NCBI GenBank assembly: GCA_002694685.1
Contig: NZMW01000010.1
Location: forward strand, 124,001 to 188,000
Direction: 5' to 3'
DNA: 64,000 nt
Source of the DNA: Balneola sp.
Lineage (GTDB): Bacteria; Bacteroidota; Rhodothermia; Balneolales; Balneolaceae
The notes below the pieces were generated by a model. That model was not told where the DNA came from. It made no database searches and was given only the letters and a program-made list of their open reading frames with translations. A program made the position numbers and the translations under genes. Numbering within the stretch: position 1 is the first letter of the stretch; each line of letters starts with the position of its first letter. Below, in pieces: positions 8,985-18,827 of the stretch.

Positions 8985-10066
8985 AGAAACTTTTTAAACT
9001 CTTCTTTTTCTTTAAGCTGATTTACGATGTCTTTTACATTTTGTGCTTTATCAAGTTTACAAACAAGAATTGCGTCGTCAGTCTCAACAACGGCAACACC
9101 ATCAACACCTACTACTGAAACCATCTTTCCAGACTCAGTATAGATGTAATTCTTCTTTGCCTCGCTGAAAGTAGCCGTCTCTGCGTTAACTACATTTTGA
9201 TTAGCATCTTTATCACCAAGATCATAAGCAGCCGTCCAGCTCCCAACATCATTCCAGCCAAATTCTCCCGGCACTACATATACATTTGTTGCGTGCTCCA
9301 TAATCCCATAATCAATTGATACGGATTCACAGGCATGGTAAAACTCATTAATTGCCTCATCATGACCTTGGTTAAATAAGCTGTCTTTTGTGGCGCTAAC
9401 ATGTCCAAACATATCAGGTAAATGTTTTTCAAACTCTGCTAATACCGTTTTTGCAGACCAGATAAACATTCCGCTGTTCCAGAAGTAATCACCGGAGGCT
9501 AAAAATGCTTTTGCAGTTTCAAGATCCGGCTTTTCTTTAAACGCTTTTACAGGGTGAATTTCTTTTTTATTGAGTTCTTCTGATACGGTATTATCCCCAT
9601 GAATATATCCATATCCTGTTTCCGGCCTGTCAGGGTTAATCCCTATGGTAAGCAGATTCTCACCTTGTTTCGCTTTTTCAACAGCCGCTTTTAAATATTT
9701 TTTGAAGGCTTCTGGTTCAGTAATATGATGATCGGCAGGAAGCACAACCATAACCGCTTCGGGATCTTTTTTATATAACATCTGTGCTGCAATTGCTACA
9801 CACGGAGCCGTGTTTTTAGCGACCGGCTCTCCGACAATATTATGTTCCGGCACCTCTGGAAGCTGCTCTTTCACAATATCCACATAGCTATTGTTAGTAA
9901 CTACCAATATCCTTTCCTGTGGTATCATTGATTCAATTCGCCGGGCGGTATTTTGAATCATCGTTTCTTCACCGACGAGTCTTAAAAATTGTTTAGGAAG
10001 CTTCTTTGTGCTTTTCGGCCAAAAACGAGTTCCTGATCCACCCGCCATAATTACTGCGTACACCAT
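8981..10066 (-). CDS. manC: Mannose-1-phosphate guanylyltransferase
   Basis: The enzyme makes GDP-mannose from GTP and mannose-1-phosphate for surface polysaccharide synthesis. The nucleotidyltransferase motif MAGGSGTRFWPKS is at residues 8-20, with KQFLRL just after, FWNSGMF in the middle and FGWNDVGSW near residue 265. The length of 361 matches the single-domain enzyme without the fused isomerase of long ManC proteins. The gene is monocistronic here. Confidence 0.93.
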   Translation of the reverse strand: MVYAVIMAGGSGTRFWPKSTKKLPKQFLRLVGEETMIQNTARRIESMIPQERILVVTNNSYVDIVKEQLPEVPEHNIVGEPVAKNTAPCVAIAAQMLYKKDPEAVMVVLPADHHITEPEAFKKYLKAAVEKAKQGENLLTIGINPDRPETGYGYIHGDNTVSEELNKKEIHPVKAFKEKPDLETAKAFLASGDYFWNSGMFIWSAKTVLAEFEKHLPDMFGHVSATKDSLFNQGHDEAINEFYHACESVSIDYGIMEHATNVYVVPGEFGWNDVGSWTAAYDLGDKDANQNVVNAETATFSEAKKNYIYTESGKMVSVVGVDGVAVVETDDAILVCKLDKAQNVKDIVNQLKEKEEFKKFL

Positions 10067-10121
10067 CTAAAATATCTTTTTTGTTTGTTGTTAGAGGATG
10101 GAAAAGGTACAACTAAAAAGA

Positions 10122-11207
10122 TTAAACTCGAACCGGATCTGACCGGCGTAAGCTAATGGTGAATGTAGAGCCTACATTGGGTTCACTCTCTATGCTAAAC
10201 TTTTCTCCATGAGCTTCCATAATGTGTTTTACTATAGCAAGACCAAGTCCGGTTCCGCCACGCTCTCTTGACCGAGACTTATCTACACGGAAGAACCGCT
10301 CTGTTACACGAGGAATATCCTTTTCATCGATTCCCATGCCTGTATCTTTAACAGAGACAAAAACTCGTTCCGGCTGTTTTGGCTTAGTAAATACGTTCAC
10401 CTCAACTTTGCCATTCGGCATATTATACTTTATTCCATTTTCTATCAGGTTAATTAAAACCTGTTTAACCTGATTCTTGTCTGCTTTAACCCTGATGTTT
10501 TTATCAAAATCATGAATCGTTAGTTCGATATTTTCTTTTTCGGCTTTGTAATTCAGGCTTTCAATAATATCATGAAGCACTTCATATAAATAAACATCTT
10601 CGATTTCAGACTTCAGCTCACCGGTTTCAAGTTTCGAAATCTCCATCAAATCTTTAGTCAAATAGATAAGCCTATTAACATTTCTCATGGCCTTTTTAAG
10701 GAAGTCCCTGTTAACCTCCTCATCTTCCAATGCCCCGTTCAGTAATGTTTCTATGAAACCCTGGATAGCAAAAATTGGAGTTTTCAGTTCATGAGAAATA
10801 TCTCCAATAAACTCTTTCCTATAATTCTCTATTCGATTTAATCGCTGTATTTCTCTCTCTATTGTACGGCTTGATTTTACCCCCTGTTTTATCAAATAGT
10901 CCACCTCATCGTGATAAGGGGTAGTCACATTTTCATATTCCACAAACCTTTTGCGCGCCATATTTTTGAATAGCTGGTTTATAGTATCAATGCGCTTATT
11001 GGTGATGTAATATGTAATCGCATAGGTCACAACAAGAACGATGCCTGCAAATAATACCGAAATTGTTCCAGCCTCTTTAGCAACAAACCCAAAACCGAGA
11101 AGCAACAGGAGAAATAAAATGACCGAGGTGCATATAGAAACATATATAGCTACCCGAAAGCCAAACCTAAAAACACCTCGTTGTTTTTTCTTTTTAGATT
11201 TACTCAT
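10122..11207 (-). CDS. PhoR-like sensor histidine kinase
   Basis: The 361-residue kinase has a Lys-rich start, two membrane helices (about 18-42 and 48-68) separated by only a few residues, a linker, and then HisKA with His139 in FIGDISHELKTPI. The HATPase domain has the N box NLIENGIKYN and G boxes DTGMGID and GGTGLGLAIV. The tiny extracytoplasmic part is typical of PhoR-type kinases that sense through partner proteins. It overlaps its response regulator by 4 bases, so the pair is coupled. The signal (phosphate or another) is not proven. Confidence 0.9.
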   Translation of the reverse strand: MSKSKKKKQRGVFRFGFRVAIYVSICTSVILFLLLLLGFGFVAKEAGTISVLFAGIVLVVTYAITYYITNKRIDTINQLFKNMARKRFVEYENVTTPYHDEVDYLIKQGVKSSRTIEREIQRLNRIENYRKEFIGDISHELKTPIFAIQGFIETLLNGALEDEEVNRDFLKKAMRNVNRLIYLTKDLMEISKLETGELKSEIEDVYLYEVLHDIIESLNYKAEKENIELTIHDFDKNIRVKADKNQVKQVLINLIENGIKYNMPNGKVEVNVFTKPKQPERVFVSVKDTGMGIDEKDIPRVTERFFRVDKSRSRERGGTGLGLAIVKHIMEAHGEKFSIESEPNVGSTFTISLRRSDPVRV

Positions 11208-11881
11208 TCTTTAAATCTGTAGCCCACTCCTTTTACAGTTTCAATGTAATGGTCTCCCAGTTTTTCCCGGATCTTTCTCACATGTACATCTACAGTGCGA
11301 TCTACCACATAAACATTATCACCCCAAACCTTGTTCAATAGCGTTTGGCGATCTCTTACTTTACCTCTTCGGCTGGCTAAATAGAACAACAGCTCAAATT
11401 CCTTTCTCGGCAACTGAAACTCTTCTTCTCCTTTTGTGACGATGTAGCGGTCTTTATCGATAGAGAGGTCATGAACATCAAGCCGGTTCACCTCTTCTTC
11501 CGTTTCATCAAACCTTCGCATAACGGCTTTAATTCTGGAAATAAGCTTTGTCGTACTAATGGGCTTGGTGATATAATCGTCTCCACCTTTATCTAAACCC
11601 TCGACCTCTGTTTTTTCGTCACTTCGTGCGGTAAGAAATATTATGGGGGTAGATTTAAGCTCATCATCGGCCCGCATGGTTTCAACTGCTTCCATGCCAT
11701 CCATCTTTGGCATCATAATGTCCATCAGTACTAAATCCGGTTTATGCTCCTTGGCAATTTCTATCCCCTCCTCGCCATTCTCGGCTTTCAAAACGGCAAA
11801 GCCTTCTTTTTTGAGATTGTATTCAATCAGATCGAGCAGATCTTTTTCATCATCTACTACAAGTATGGTATTTTTAGCCAC
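11204..11881 (-). CDS. PhoB/OmpR-family response regulator
   Basis: The 225-residue protein has a receiver domain with phospho-acceptor Asp54 in LVLMDIMMPKMDG, acidic pocket VVDDE, and the switch Thr and Lys in FLTARSD and ITKPIS. A C-terminal winged helix follows (KEFELLFYLASRRG, VDVHVRKIREKLG, ETVKGVGYRF). It is the first gene of the two-gene operon with the kinase. Possible targets include the porin/PstS-like pair at 17.6 kb, which is inference only. Confidence 0.93.
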   Translation of the reverse strand: MAKNTILVVDDEKDLLDLIEYNLKKEGFAVLKAENGEEGIEIAKEHKPDLVLMDIMMPKMDGMEAVETMRADDELKSTPIIFLTARSDEKTEVEGLDKGGDDYITKPISTTKLISRIKAVMRRFDETEEEVNRLDVHDLSIDKDRYIVTKGEEEFQLPRKEFELLFYLASRRGKVRDRQTLLNKVWGDNVYVVDRTVDVHVRKIREKLGDHYIETVKGVGYRFKE

Positions 11882-12024
11882 GGTTGATGGGTTTTGTGAA
11901 GGATTTCAGATAAACAATGGTACTAATGTCCCATATTAATAGAAAATGAATAGGCATTAAGAAATTGTTATGCAAATCCTTGTTTAAAATAAGCAGAATA
12001 GTCTTTTTACTTTTTTGGAAAAAG

Positions 12025-12651
12025 CTACCCTAACAAATAACCAACACTTGCCGGTTGGCGTAACAGCCACCCCGTTAAACTGTAACGCTGAATATTGGTG
12101 GTTAATACTTCATGCTCTATGGTATCGCTTTTAATTAAAAGCAGTCTTTTTCCAAGGGGTTCTATTATGATCTCTTGCTCATCTTTATAGATCACAAGCT
12201 CTCCTCCATCACCCTTTTGCCAATTTTTATTCAGATAAATCAATACCGTGATTTGGCGATTTGTGCGCTCATTAAACTGATCTAAATGCCGGTGATAATG
12301 GGTTCCAACAGGGTATTTAGCGATGTGAAACTCTGATCCGGAAAGGCTTAGGTAGCAAAATCGTTTGAGGTTATAAATGAGCTCATTTTTAAGTTCGAAA
12401 AAGGGGGATAGTTCTGTATCTCGTTCTTCTTCAAGCCAATAAATGAAATCTCCCCTAACCTCAGCTTTAAGCTGAAAGTCTTGTTGTGCTCCAATTCCTG
12501 CTTTCTTAAGCTTGTCACTATTCTCAACATCGGAAAAGAATTTCATAATGTGGTTGTATAGTTCATCAGAAATAAAGTCGTCTACAACTACATAATCATT
12601 TTCGGCTAACTGGTCCATCCAGTTAATCCAGGTTTCTTCGGTGTAATTCAT
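12025..12651 (-). CDS. 2-oxoglutarate/Fe(II)-dependent oxygenase (prolyl-4-hydroxylase-like)
   Basis: The 208-residue protein carries the double-stranded beta-helix iron triad: H122-x-D124 in HRHLDQF and His180 in SDTIEHEV, with Arg189 as the probable 2-oxoglutarate ligand. The strand RQITVLIYLN and the block GDGGELVIY match prolyl hydroxylase-like (PF13640-type) proteins. The substrate is unknown. It stands alone, diverging from the channel gene. Confidence 0.85.
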   Translation of the reverse strand: MNYTEETWINWMDQLAENDYVVVDDFISDELYNHIMKFFSDVENSDKLKKAGIGAQQDFQLKAEVRGDFIYWLEEERDTELSPFFELKNELIYNLKRFCYLSLSGSEFHIAKYPVGTHYHRHLDQFNERTNRQITVLIYLNKNWQKGDGGELVIYKDEQEIIIEPLGKRLLLIKSDTIEHEVLTTNIQRYSLTGWLLRQPASVGYLLG

Positions 12652-12817
12652 AGCTTTTGGAAATGAGAGTGGCTTTGTTTCCGTTAAAGAATAGAAATCA
12701 ATGATACGGGCTTTTTAAATAGAAAAGAATAATCGGTGTTTGTTGGTTGAAATTATATTTTATGTTCCTCGTAATAACTTCTCTTTCTTTTCACATAGCT
12801 ATGCCTAATATTACCTT

Positions 12818-14515
12818 ATGAAATTTTTCACCTCGCAGATCAGCTATTTTGTTTCTAACCGGAACACCAAAACCAATATAAAGCGACTTATCAGGTTTTT
12901 GCTCATTCTGATACTTATGATTGCTGCTTATGGTGTTATTTTTCATGAAATCATGGAAATGGAGGGCCAGAAACATTCCTGGATGACCGGCTTCTACTGG
13001 ACGCTTACCACCATGACGACTCTGGGTTTTGGTGATATCACTTTTACTTCTGATTTAGGGAGAGCATTTTCCATACTTGTTTTAGTCTCTGGTGTGATTT
13101 CGCTGCTGATTATGCTTCCTTTTACTTTTATTGAATTTTTCTACGCTCCATGGATGGAGGCTCAGCACCGCGCCCGAGCTCCTCGGGAACTCCCAAAAGG
13201 AACAAAAGACCATATTATTATTACCAGCTTTGACGCCATCACCAAGGCACTTATTGAAAAGCTAGATCAGTATGACCATGAATATGTGCTTTTAGTTGGT
13301 GAGCTTCAGGAGGCCCTGGACTTATACGACCAGGGTTATCGTGTTATGCTCGGTGAAGCTGATGACCCCGAAACTTACCGAAAAATGTGTGTGCAAAATG
13401 CATCCCTTGTGGTTGCTGGTGGCACGGATATGTTTAATACCAATGTTGCTCACACCATCAGAGAGCTCAGTGATGATGTCCAGATCATCTCTATAGCAAA
13501 TTCATTTGATTCCATAGACATCCTGAAATTAGCAGGAAGCAACCATGTGCTCCATATGGGTGAAATTCTTGGAAGAGCTTTATCTAGAAGAACCTTAGGC
13601 CAAGATGCCCGGGTACATACCGTGGGACGTTTTGGGGAATTAGTGATCGCTGAAGCCACCACTTTTATGACTCCGCTGGTTGGTAAAACGCTGAAAGAAA
13701 GTCGACTTCGTGAAGATTTAGGAATCAACGTGGTTGGGGTTTGGGAGCGCGGAACTTTTGAAGGCTCTCACCCTGATCTTGAAATCAAAGAACATAGCGT
13801 ATTGGTTTTAGCAGGAACCATTGATCAGCTTCGTCTTTATAATGAGCTTTTTGGAATTTATAGCGTAAGTGACGAACCGGTCGTCATAATTGGCGCAGGA
13901 CGGGTAGGAAGAGCCGCTGCTCGAAACCTCGAACAAAGAAACATCAAATATAAAATCGTTGATAAAAACCCGGATCGAATTCTTGATCCCGAAACCTATA
14001 TTCACGGTGATGCTGCTGATCTAAAAACGCTTAAAAAAGCGGGTATCGAACAAGCTCCCAGTGTAATTATCACCACTCACCTAGATGATGTTAATATTTA
14101 TCTAACCATCTATTGCAGAAGCCTTCGTCCAAATATTCACATCATTTCCAGATCTACACTAGAGAGAAATGTGAATACTCTTCACCGTGCCGGAGCTGAT
14201 TTTGTAATGTCTTATGCTTCTATGGGCGCCAATGCCATCTTCAATATTTATGAAGAAAATGACATCGTAATGATAGCGGAAGGACTTAATGTATTCAGTC
14301 TTAAAACGCCTTCTAAAATTCAGGGCAAATCTTTGATAGAATGTGACATCAGAAACAAAACTGGATGCAACGTCATTGCTTATCAAAAAGATGGGATGCA
14401 GGTTATAAATCCTAATCCAAATGACCCCATCCCAAGCGACAGTGAAATTATACTGATCGGTGAATCAAAGGATGAGGATAAATTCATCAACTTTTATAAA
14501 AAAGCCGGGGACTAA
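12818..14515 (+). CDS. Potassium channel protein with two RCK (TrkA-N/TrkA-C) units
   Basis: The 565-residue protein has a two-helix pore (TM about 24-43 and 83-108) with P-loop filter TTLGFGD at 67-73, a GFGD variant of the usual GYGD. Two cytoplasmic RCK units follow. The first (from about 131) starts IIITSFDA and lacks the Gly-rich nucleotide motif; the second (from about 354) has VVIIGAGRVGRAAARN and should bind nucleotide. TrkA-C-like regions lie near 267-335 and 485-560. It probably conducts K+ under nucleotide or ligand gating. Its stop shares CTAA with the convergent cstA gene. Confidence 0.9.
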   Translation: MKFFTSQISYFVSNRNTKTNIKRLIRFLLILILMIAAYGVIFHEIMEMEGQKHSWMTGFYWTLTTMTTLGFGDITFTSDLGRAFSILVLVSGVISLLIMLPFTFIEFFYAPWMEAQHRARAPRELPKGTKDHIIITSFDAITKALIEKLDQYDHEYVLLVGELQEALDLYDQGYRVMLGEADDPETYRKMCVQNASLVVAGGTDMFNTNVAHTIRELSDDVQIISIANSFDSIDILKLAGSNHVLHMGEILGRALSRRTLGQDARVHTVGRFGELVIAEATTFMTPLVGKTLKESRLREDLGINVVGVWERGTFEGSHPDLEIKEHSVLVLAGTIDQLRLYNELFGIYSVSDEPVVIIGAGRVGRAAARNLEQRNIKYKIVDKNPDRILDPETYIHGDAADLKTLKKAGIEQAPSVIITTHLDDVNIYLTIYCRSLRPNIHIISRSTLERNVNTLHRAGADFVMSYASMGANAIFNIYEENDIVMIAEGLNVFSLKTPSKIQGKSLIECDIRNKTGCNVIAYQKDGMQVINPNPNDPIPSDSEIILIGESKDEDKFINFYKKAGD

Positions 14516-16248
14516 TCCTCGTTATCTTCAGCGGATAACTTTCGGGCCAAAACTATAGCTTCTAAAATAATCCATATTGTGAAGCCCAGAATAATTGCCC
14601 CAAAAATAAAGAGGAGCATATTCCCTTCTGTTTCGCCATAGCCCGACCAATCAAAGAGCACTTGTTTGGTCATAGCCCAAAGAGTCATAATCAAAAGAAA
14701 GATCATGGGGACAACTGTATAAATTATACTTCTTCCTTTCTTCTTCAGCCAGATGGTAACCAGTAGTAAACTTATTCCCGCCAGCAACTGATTTGAAGTA
14801 CCAAACAATGGCCATAGCAAATAACCACCAGAGCCCAATCCGCGAGGTCCTTCAGGAAGTAAAACCAAGGCGGCACTTGCTCCCACCGCAATCACTGTTG
14901 AGGTATGGAGTTTAGTTAAAGGCTTAATTTTATATTCTTCCCCCAGCTCGTTAATAATGTATCGCATAAGCCGTACCGATGTGTCCAGAGTCGTTGCTGC
15001 AAAGCTAATTACGATCACAGCAATAATGGTTTTGGCTACTTCCAGAGGAATCAACAACGCCGTTGTAAGCTGAGCAGCTCCTTCTACAAAAATATTTAGT
15101 CCCACAGCTCCGGCTTCAGAAAAGGAATGATAGACATCCATAAATTCCCCCGTGCTATTGAAATAAGTAACAATTGCCACGATGGTTATTAAAGCGAGCG
15201 AGCCTTCTCCGATAGCTCCCAAATATCCAACAAACCGAGCGTCCGTTTCTTTATCTAACTGCTTAGCAGTTGTTCCTGAAGAAACCAATCCATGAAAACC
15301 TGAAATAGCTCCACAGGCAATGGTTATAAACAGTAAGGGAAACCAGCTTACATCTGATGTTTCAGGATTGGTTGCCGGGGCAGTTATTTCGGGACTGCTT
15401 ATAAAAAGTCCCAGATATAAAATTCCCAAACCTAAAACCAACTGGTAGGCATTTATTAAGTCTCTGGGCTGCAGTAAAAGCCAAACCGGAAGCGTCGATG
15501 CGAAATAGACATAGATCATCAAAACCAAAATCCAGATGAAGAATGCCATTTCAATTCCGCTTAATCCAAACAGAACTATACTTTCAGCCCCTCCAAAATA
15601 TTGAACAAGATCGATCTGAAGAATTGGAACATAACTGGCAATAATGGCTGTGAAATACATCACAAAAAGGACCAGTAGTGTTGGAATAATCATTCCTCCG
15701 GTTTTCTTAAAAGATCTATACCCAATCCAAATGGCTAGTGGAATTTGAATAAAGATAGAAAGAACTGTCGCCGGGAAGGTTATAAAGAGGTTAGAAATCA
15801 CCCACGCAAAAACAGCATTTACCATCAGCACTAAAATCAGGATAATGAAGAGAAAAAGCAGTTTTGCACGAGACCCTATCAGTTTATCAGCCAGTGTGCC
15901 AACCGATTGTCCTTTATTTCTTACGGATAGAACCATGGTTCCAAAATCATGGACCCCGGCTGCAAAAATCGTCCCTAAGACGACCCAAAGCATCGCAGGA
16001 ACCCAACCCCAGTAAACAGCTATGGCGGGCCCGACAATGGGTGCTGCACCTGCAATAGAGGTAAAGTGATGCCCTAACAGTACCCATTTGTTCGTTGGCA
16101 CAAAGTCCACCTCATCATTGTACTTATGAGCCGGAGTCATAAAATCAGGATTTAGCTTGTAAATCTTTTCAGCAAGGAATTTTGAATAGTATCTATACCC
16201 AATAAAGAAGAGTATTAATGATGCGGCGGCCACCCAACTTGCTTGCAT
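14512..16248 (-). CDS. Carbon starvation protein CstA-family transporter
   Basis: The 578-residue polytopic membrane protein has about 15 hydrophobic segments. The CstA family signature is clear: HHFTSIAGAAPIVGPAIA, GTIFAAGVHDFG, GAISGFHGLVSSGTTAKQ and LLWPLFGTSNQLLAG. Characterised members (CstA, BtsT) take up pyruvate or peptides. It is monocistronic, with no LytS/LytT-type regulator beside it. Confidence 0.93.
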   Translation of the reverse strand: MQASWVAAASLILFFIGYRYYSKFLAEKIYKLNPDFMTPAHKYNDEVDFVPTNKWVLLGHHFTSIAGAAPIVGPAIAVYWGWVPAMLWVVLGTIFAAGVHDFGTMVLSVRNKGQSVGTLADKLIGSRAKLLFLFIILILVLMVNAVFAWVISNLFITFPATVLSIFIQIPLAIWIGYRSFKKTGGMIIPTLLVLFVMYFTAIIASYVPILQIDLVQYFGGAESIVLFGLSGIEMAFFIWILVLMIYVYFASTLPVWLLLQPRDLINAYQLVLGLGILYLGLFISSPEITAPATNPETSDVSWFPLLFITIACGAISGFHGLVSSGTTAKQLDKETDARFVGYLGAIGEGSLALITIVAIVTYFNSTGEFMDVYHSFSEAGAVGLNIFVEGAAQLTTALLIPLEVAKTIIAVIVISFAATTLDTSVRLMRYIINELGEEYKIKPLTKLHTSTVIAVGASAALVLLPEGPRGLGSGGYLLWPLFGTSNQLLAGISLLLVTIWLKKKGRSIIYTVVPMIFLLIMTLWAMTKQVLFDWSGYGETEGNMLLFIFGAIILGFTIWIILEAIVLARKLSAEDNED

Positions 16249-16336
16249 AAATTATCCTGATTTGTTTTGAGTTTACTCCAACAGATTGCGCTTTAATTAC
16301 TATTTTTCGATTTGTGATGCAAATAGTCTAAAACTC

Positions 16337-16558
16337 ATGTATGATCGAACTTTTCTTATAAAATTAGTACAAGCCCGGATGCCTTTTGGACAGTATAAGG
16401 ATCGGTATATCACTCAGCTTCCCGTTCATTATCTGGAATGGTTTTCACGCCAGGGATGGCCCAGTGGAAAGCTTGGACAGTATTTGGCAACGATGTTTGA
16501 AATTAAGACCAACGGACTGGATGACGTTCTAAAACCTATTATCCGTCAGCACCGATAA
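16337..16558 (+). CDS. DUF3820-family small protein
   Basis: The 73-residue protein has the family pattern MPFGQYKDRYITQLPVHYLE followed by WFSRQGWPSGKLGQYL. ATG at 16337 is preferred because the extension to 16286 needs a TTG start and adds a non-conserved peptide. DUF3820 proteins resemble a domain attached to some exonucleases; the stand-alone form has no agreed function. Confidence 0.75.
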   Translation: MYDRTFLIKLVQARMPFGQYKDRYITQLPVHYLEWFSRQGWPSGKLGQYLATMFEIKTNGLDDVLKPIIRQHR

Positions 16559-16632
16559 AATTTTTAATTTCTAGTGTAACATATTTTTTACATCGCGTAA
16601 AGAACATTTGACACTCAACTAAATTACTTATT

Positions 16633-17079
16633 ATGTCAAAGCAAGAAATTTTATCCTGGACTTCCATCAGTTTCTCATTTTCCTTAGTCTTTTTTTATGT
16701 GATGTTTGTTTTCGGATGGCCTGAAGTCCTTCCTGATTATTCAGCCCGCTTCACCAAAATATTCTTTAATGTTTTTTGGATCGCCATAATCGTTGAGCTG
16801 ATTATCGATTTCACTGAAAGTAAAAACCGGGTTAATAAAGATGAGCGTGACGAAAAAATTGAAGCTGTTGGTCACCGCTACGCATATCGTTTTTTAACTT
16901 TTATGATCGTTGCCATTCTATTTCAGATACTTCTCTCCAATTTACTCGGTAAAAGCGGAAGTGAATATCTTTTATTTGGACAACCTAAAATGATTTTCCA
17001 TGCCCTTTTCCTTGTCTTATTTAGCGCAAGTATTATTAAACGCTTAACTATGATTTATCATTACCGAAAGAGCTATTGA
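16633..17079 (+). CDS. Four-helix membrane protein paired with an XRE regulator
   Basis: The 148-residue protein has four predicted membrane helices (about 10-30, 40-62, 92-113, 120-140) and a charged cytoplasmic loop (ESKNRVNKDERDEKIEA). Small membrane proteins with a DERD-type loop (DUF2178-like) are commonly encoded just before a 70-residue helix-turn-helix protein, as here. The exact family name is uncertain and the function is unknown. Confidence 0.75.
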   Translation: MSKQEILSWTSISFSFSLVFFYVMFVFGWPEVLPDYSARFTKIFFNVFWIAIIVELIIDFTESKNRVNKDERDEKIEAVGHRYAYRFLTFMIVAILFQILLSNLLGKSGSEYLLFGQPKMIFHALFLVLFSASIIKRLTMIYHYRKSY

Positions 17080-17080
17080 T

Positions 17081-17293
17081 ATGGAAGACGGACAAATCAC
17101 AAATAACATTCGAAAGCTCCGGTTTTTGGCCGGTGAAATGACTCAGGCAGAATTGGCCGATAAAGTAGGCGTAACCCGACAAACCATTAATGCCATTGAA
17201 GCTGCTAAATATGCTCCTTCCTTAGAGCTCGCATTTAAAATTGCAGCCGTTTTTGAAAAGCCACTGGAAGAAGTGTTTAGGTATAAACCTTAG
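17081..17293 (+). CDS. XRE-family helix-turn-helix regulator
   Basis: The 70-residue protein is almost entirely a Cro/CI-type helix-turn-helix (MTQAELADKVGVTRQTINAI followed by PSLELAFKIAAVF), ending FEKPLEEVF. It starts 1 base after the stop of the membrane protein gene. It probably autoregulates the pair. Confidence 0.88.
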   Translation: MEDGQITNNIRKLRFLAGEMTQAELADKVGVTRQTINAIEAAKYAPSLELAFKIAAVFEKPLEEVFRYKP

Positions 17294-17640
17294 AGTTGGA
17301 TACTTCTTCTTTTCATTATCATTTTTTTAAATCATTTACCCCGAAAAGGCTCTCCTTTCCAAAAAAAATCAATTGTGGATTACTTTTAGAAAATTCATTT
17401 CTTCAGAATCCCTTCACTTCTTTTAAAGATATCTAAAGGGTTAATCGTCTATTAACTTTTGCCTTAGCAAAAGGCTGACTTTTGTATTCATTTTTAAGCT
17501 TTAGTAATCCTCTCCTTCCTAAAGAAATTTCATCAAGAGCCGATAATGTAACTCATACGTTGGGCAAAGTGCTCAAAAAACCGATTCTGCTATTGATGTT
17601 GATAACTCAGTAACAGCTTAAAAGAAACAAATTTACCGTC
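17294..17640. promoter_or_regulatory. 347 bp intergenic region upstream of the porin/PstS-like operon
   Basis: No open gene was seen. At 17440-17457 two TTAA-type hexamers, TTAATC (17441-17446) and TTAACT (17452-17457), are spaced by 11 bases, and the same stretch contains the inverted repeat GTTAAT/ATTAAC. A hairpin CTTTTGC-CTTA-GCAAAAG follows at 17456-17473 without a T-run. The 11-base spacing resembles binding sites of PhoB/PhoP-type regulators. That match is suggestive only. Confidence 0.35.
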
Positions 17641-18816
17641 ATGCTTAAAATTAAACTTTTTATTACGACCGTTTTCCTAGTTCTCGTTATGGGATTGGAA
17701 AACACCTATTCTCAGACATTCTGGGAGCCTACGACTAATATCACTGGTTATATTTCTACCGAGTTTAACTATTTCGATGATATTGATGATTTTGGTATTA
17801 ATTATGGTGCCTCTATTGCTGAATCAGGAATATTGGTTACCTACCGACCTACTTCAGATTTTACCATTAAAAGTGTATTCGTTTACCGACCCGGATATGA
17901 TTTTGATCTTATGCTGAATGAAGTATTTGGAGAGCTTAAAATATCAGATGCTCTGAAGTTTAAAACAGGACGTTTCCTTACTCCATTAAGTCCAATGAAT
18001 ACCTATTACTACGCACCTGTTAACACTAGTGCTACTCTACCAATTATTATTACTAACAACGAAAACTTCCCTTTAAATATAGATGGTGTTTCTGTTAACG
18101 GTACTATTGGTAATACTTTTAAAGTAAAATATGATGTTTTTGCTGGTGGTTATACCAACTCAACATGGAAACCCTCCGGAGCAATTGGTTTCTTCGGTCA
18201 GGAAGTGCCTTACTATAAAACCCAAATTAACTCCCAATTTACTATTGGTGACTCATATAACGGTTCTTACAATGTAGGAGTTGGAGGAAAAATAAGCGTT
18301 GCTTTTGAAGACTATGTAGAAGTTGGTGCTGGTTTCTTTAATCCTAAAAAAGAAACAATGCCTATTGCGATAAGCCTTCCTGAAAATGCTTTAGGTGCAG
18401 GATCTCCTGCGATGAACCTAACATCACCAACTGGCATTAAACGACCAACATGGGGTTATAATGCACAACTAAGCTATGGAAATACCAAAATTAACGCTGA
18501 ATACTGGACCGGAGATATTCAGTTAGATAATATTGCATATGATTTTACGGGATCAGGAAATCCAACCGTACTTTCGCCGGAATCCGAAGTTGAATTGGAA
18601 GGAAGGTTCATTCAGGCAAGCCACCGTATCGATAAAATTACACCATACGTCCGATATGAGTTTCAACATACTTCTGATGCTAAATATAAAAGATACTCAG
18701 CAGGGGTAAATTACAAACCCAGCTTTACACAAACGGTTAAACTTGAGTACGTGCGATATGACCATGACAGTGGTAATATCAATGGCTTAGTTGCTGCCCT
18801 TATCTACTCATTCTAA
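17641..18816 (+). CDS. Outer-membrane porin (phosphate-selective porin-like)
   Basis: The 391-residue protein has a signal peptide (about 1-24, ending NTYSQ) and a barrel pattern throughout, ending YVRYDHDSGNINGLVAALIYSF with a C-terminal Phe. The block LKFKTGRFLTPLSPMN resembles the strand-and-loop of porin O/P-type proteins. A PstS-like protein is encoded 11 bases downstream, so the pair may serve phosphate or another anion. Substrate specificity is inference. Confidence 0.75.
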   Translation: MLKIKLFITTVFLVLVMGLENTYSQTFWEPTTNITGYISTEFNYFDDIDDFGINYGASIAESGILVTYRPTSDFTIKSVFVYRPGYDFDLMLNEVFGELKISDALKFKTGRFLTPLSPMNTYYYAPVNTSATLPIIITNNENFPLNIDGVSVNGTIGNTFKVKYDVFAGGYTNSTWKPSGAIGFFGQEVPYYKTQINSQFTIGDSYNGSYNVGVGGKISVAFEDYVEVGAGFFNPKKETMPIAISLPENALGAGSPAMNLTSPTGIKRPTWGYNAQLSYGNTKINAEYWTGDIQLDNIAYDFTGSGNPTVLSPESEVELEGRFIQASHRIDKITPYVRYEFQHTSDAKYKRYSAGVNYKPSFTQTVKLEYVRYDHDSGNINGLVAALIYSF

Positions 18817-18827
18817 TTACTCGAACC

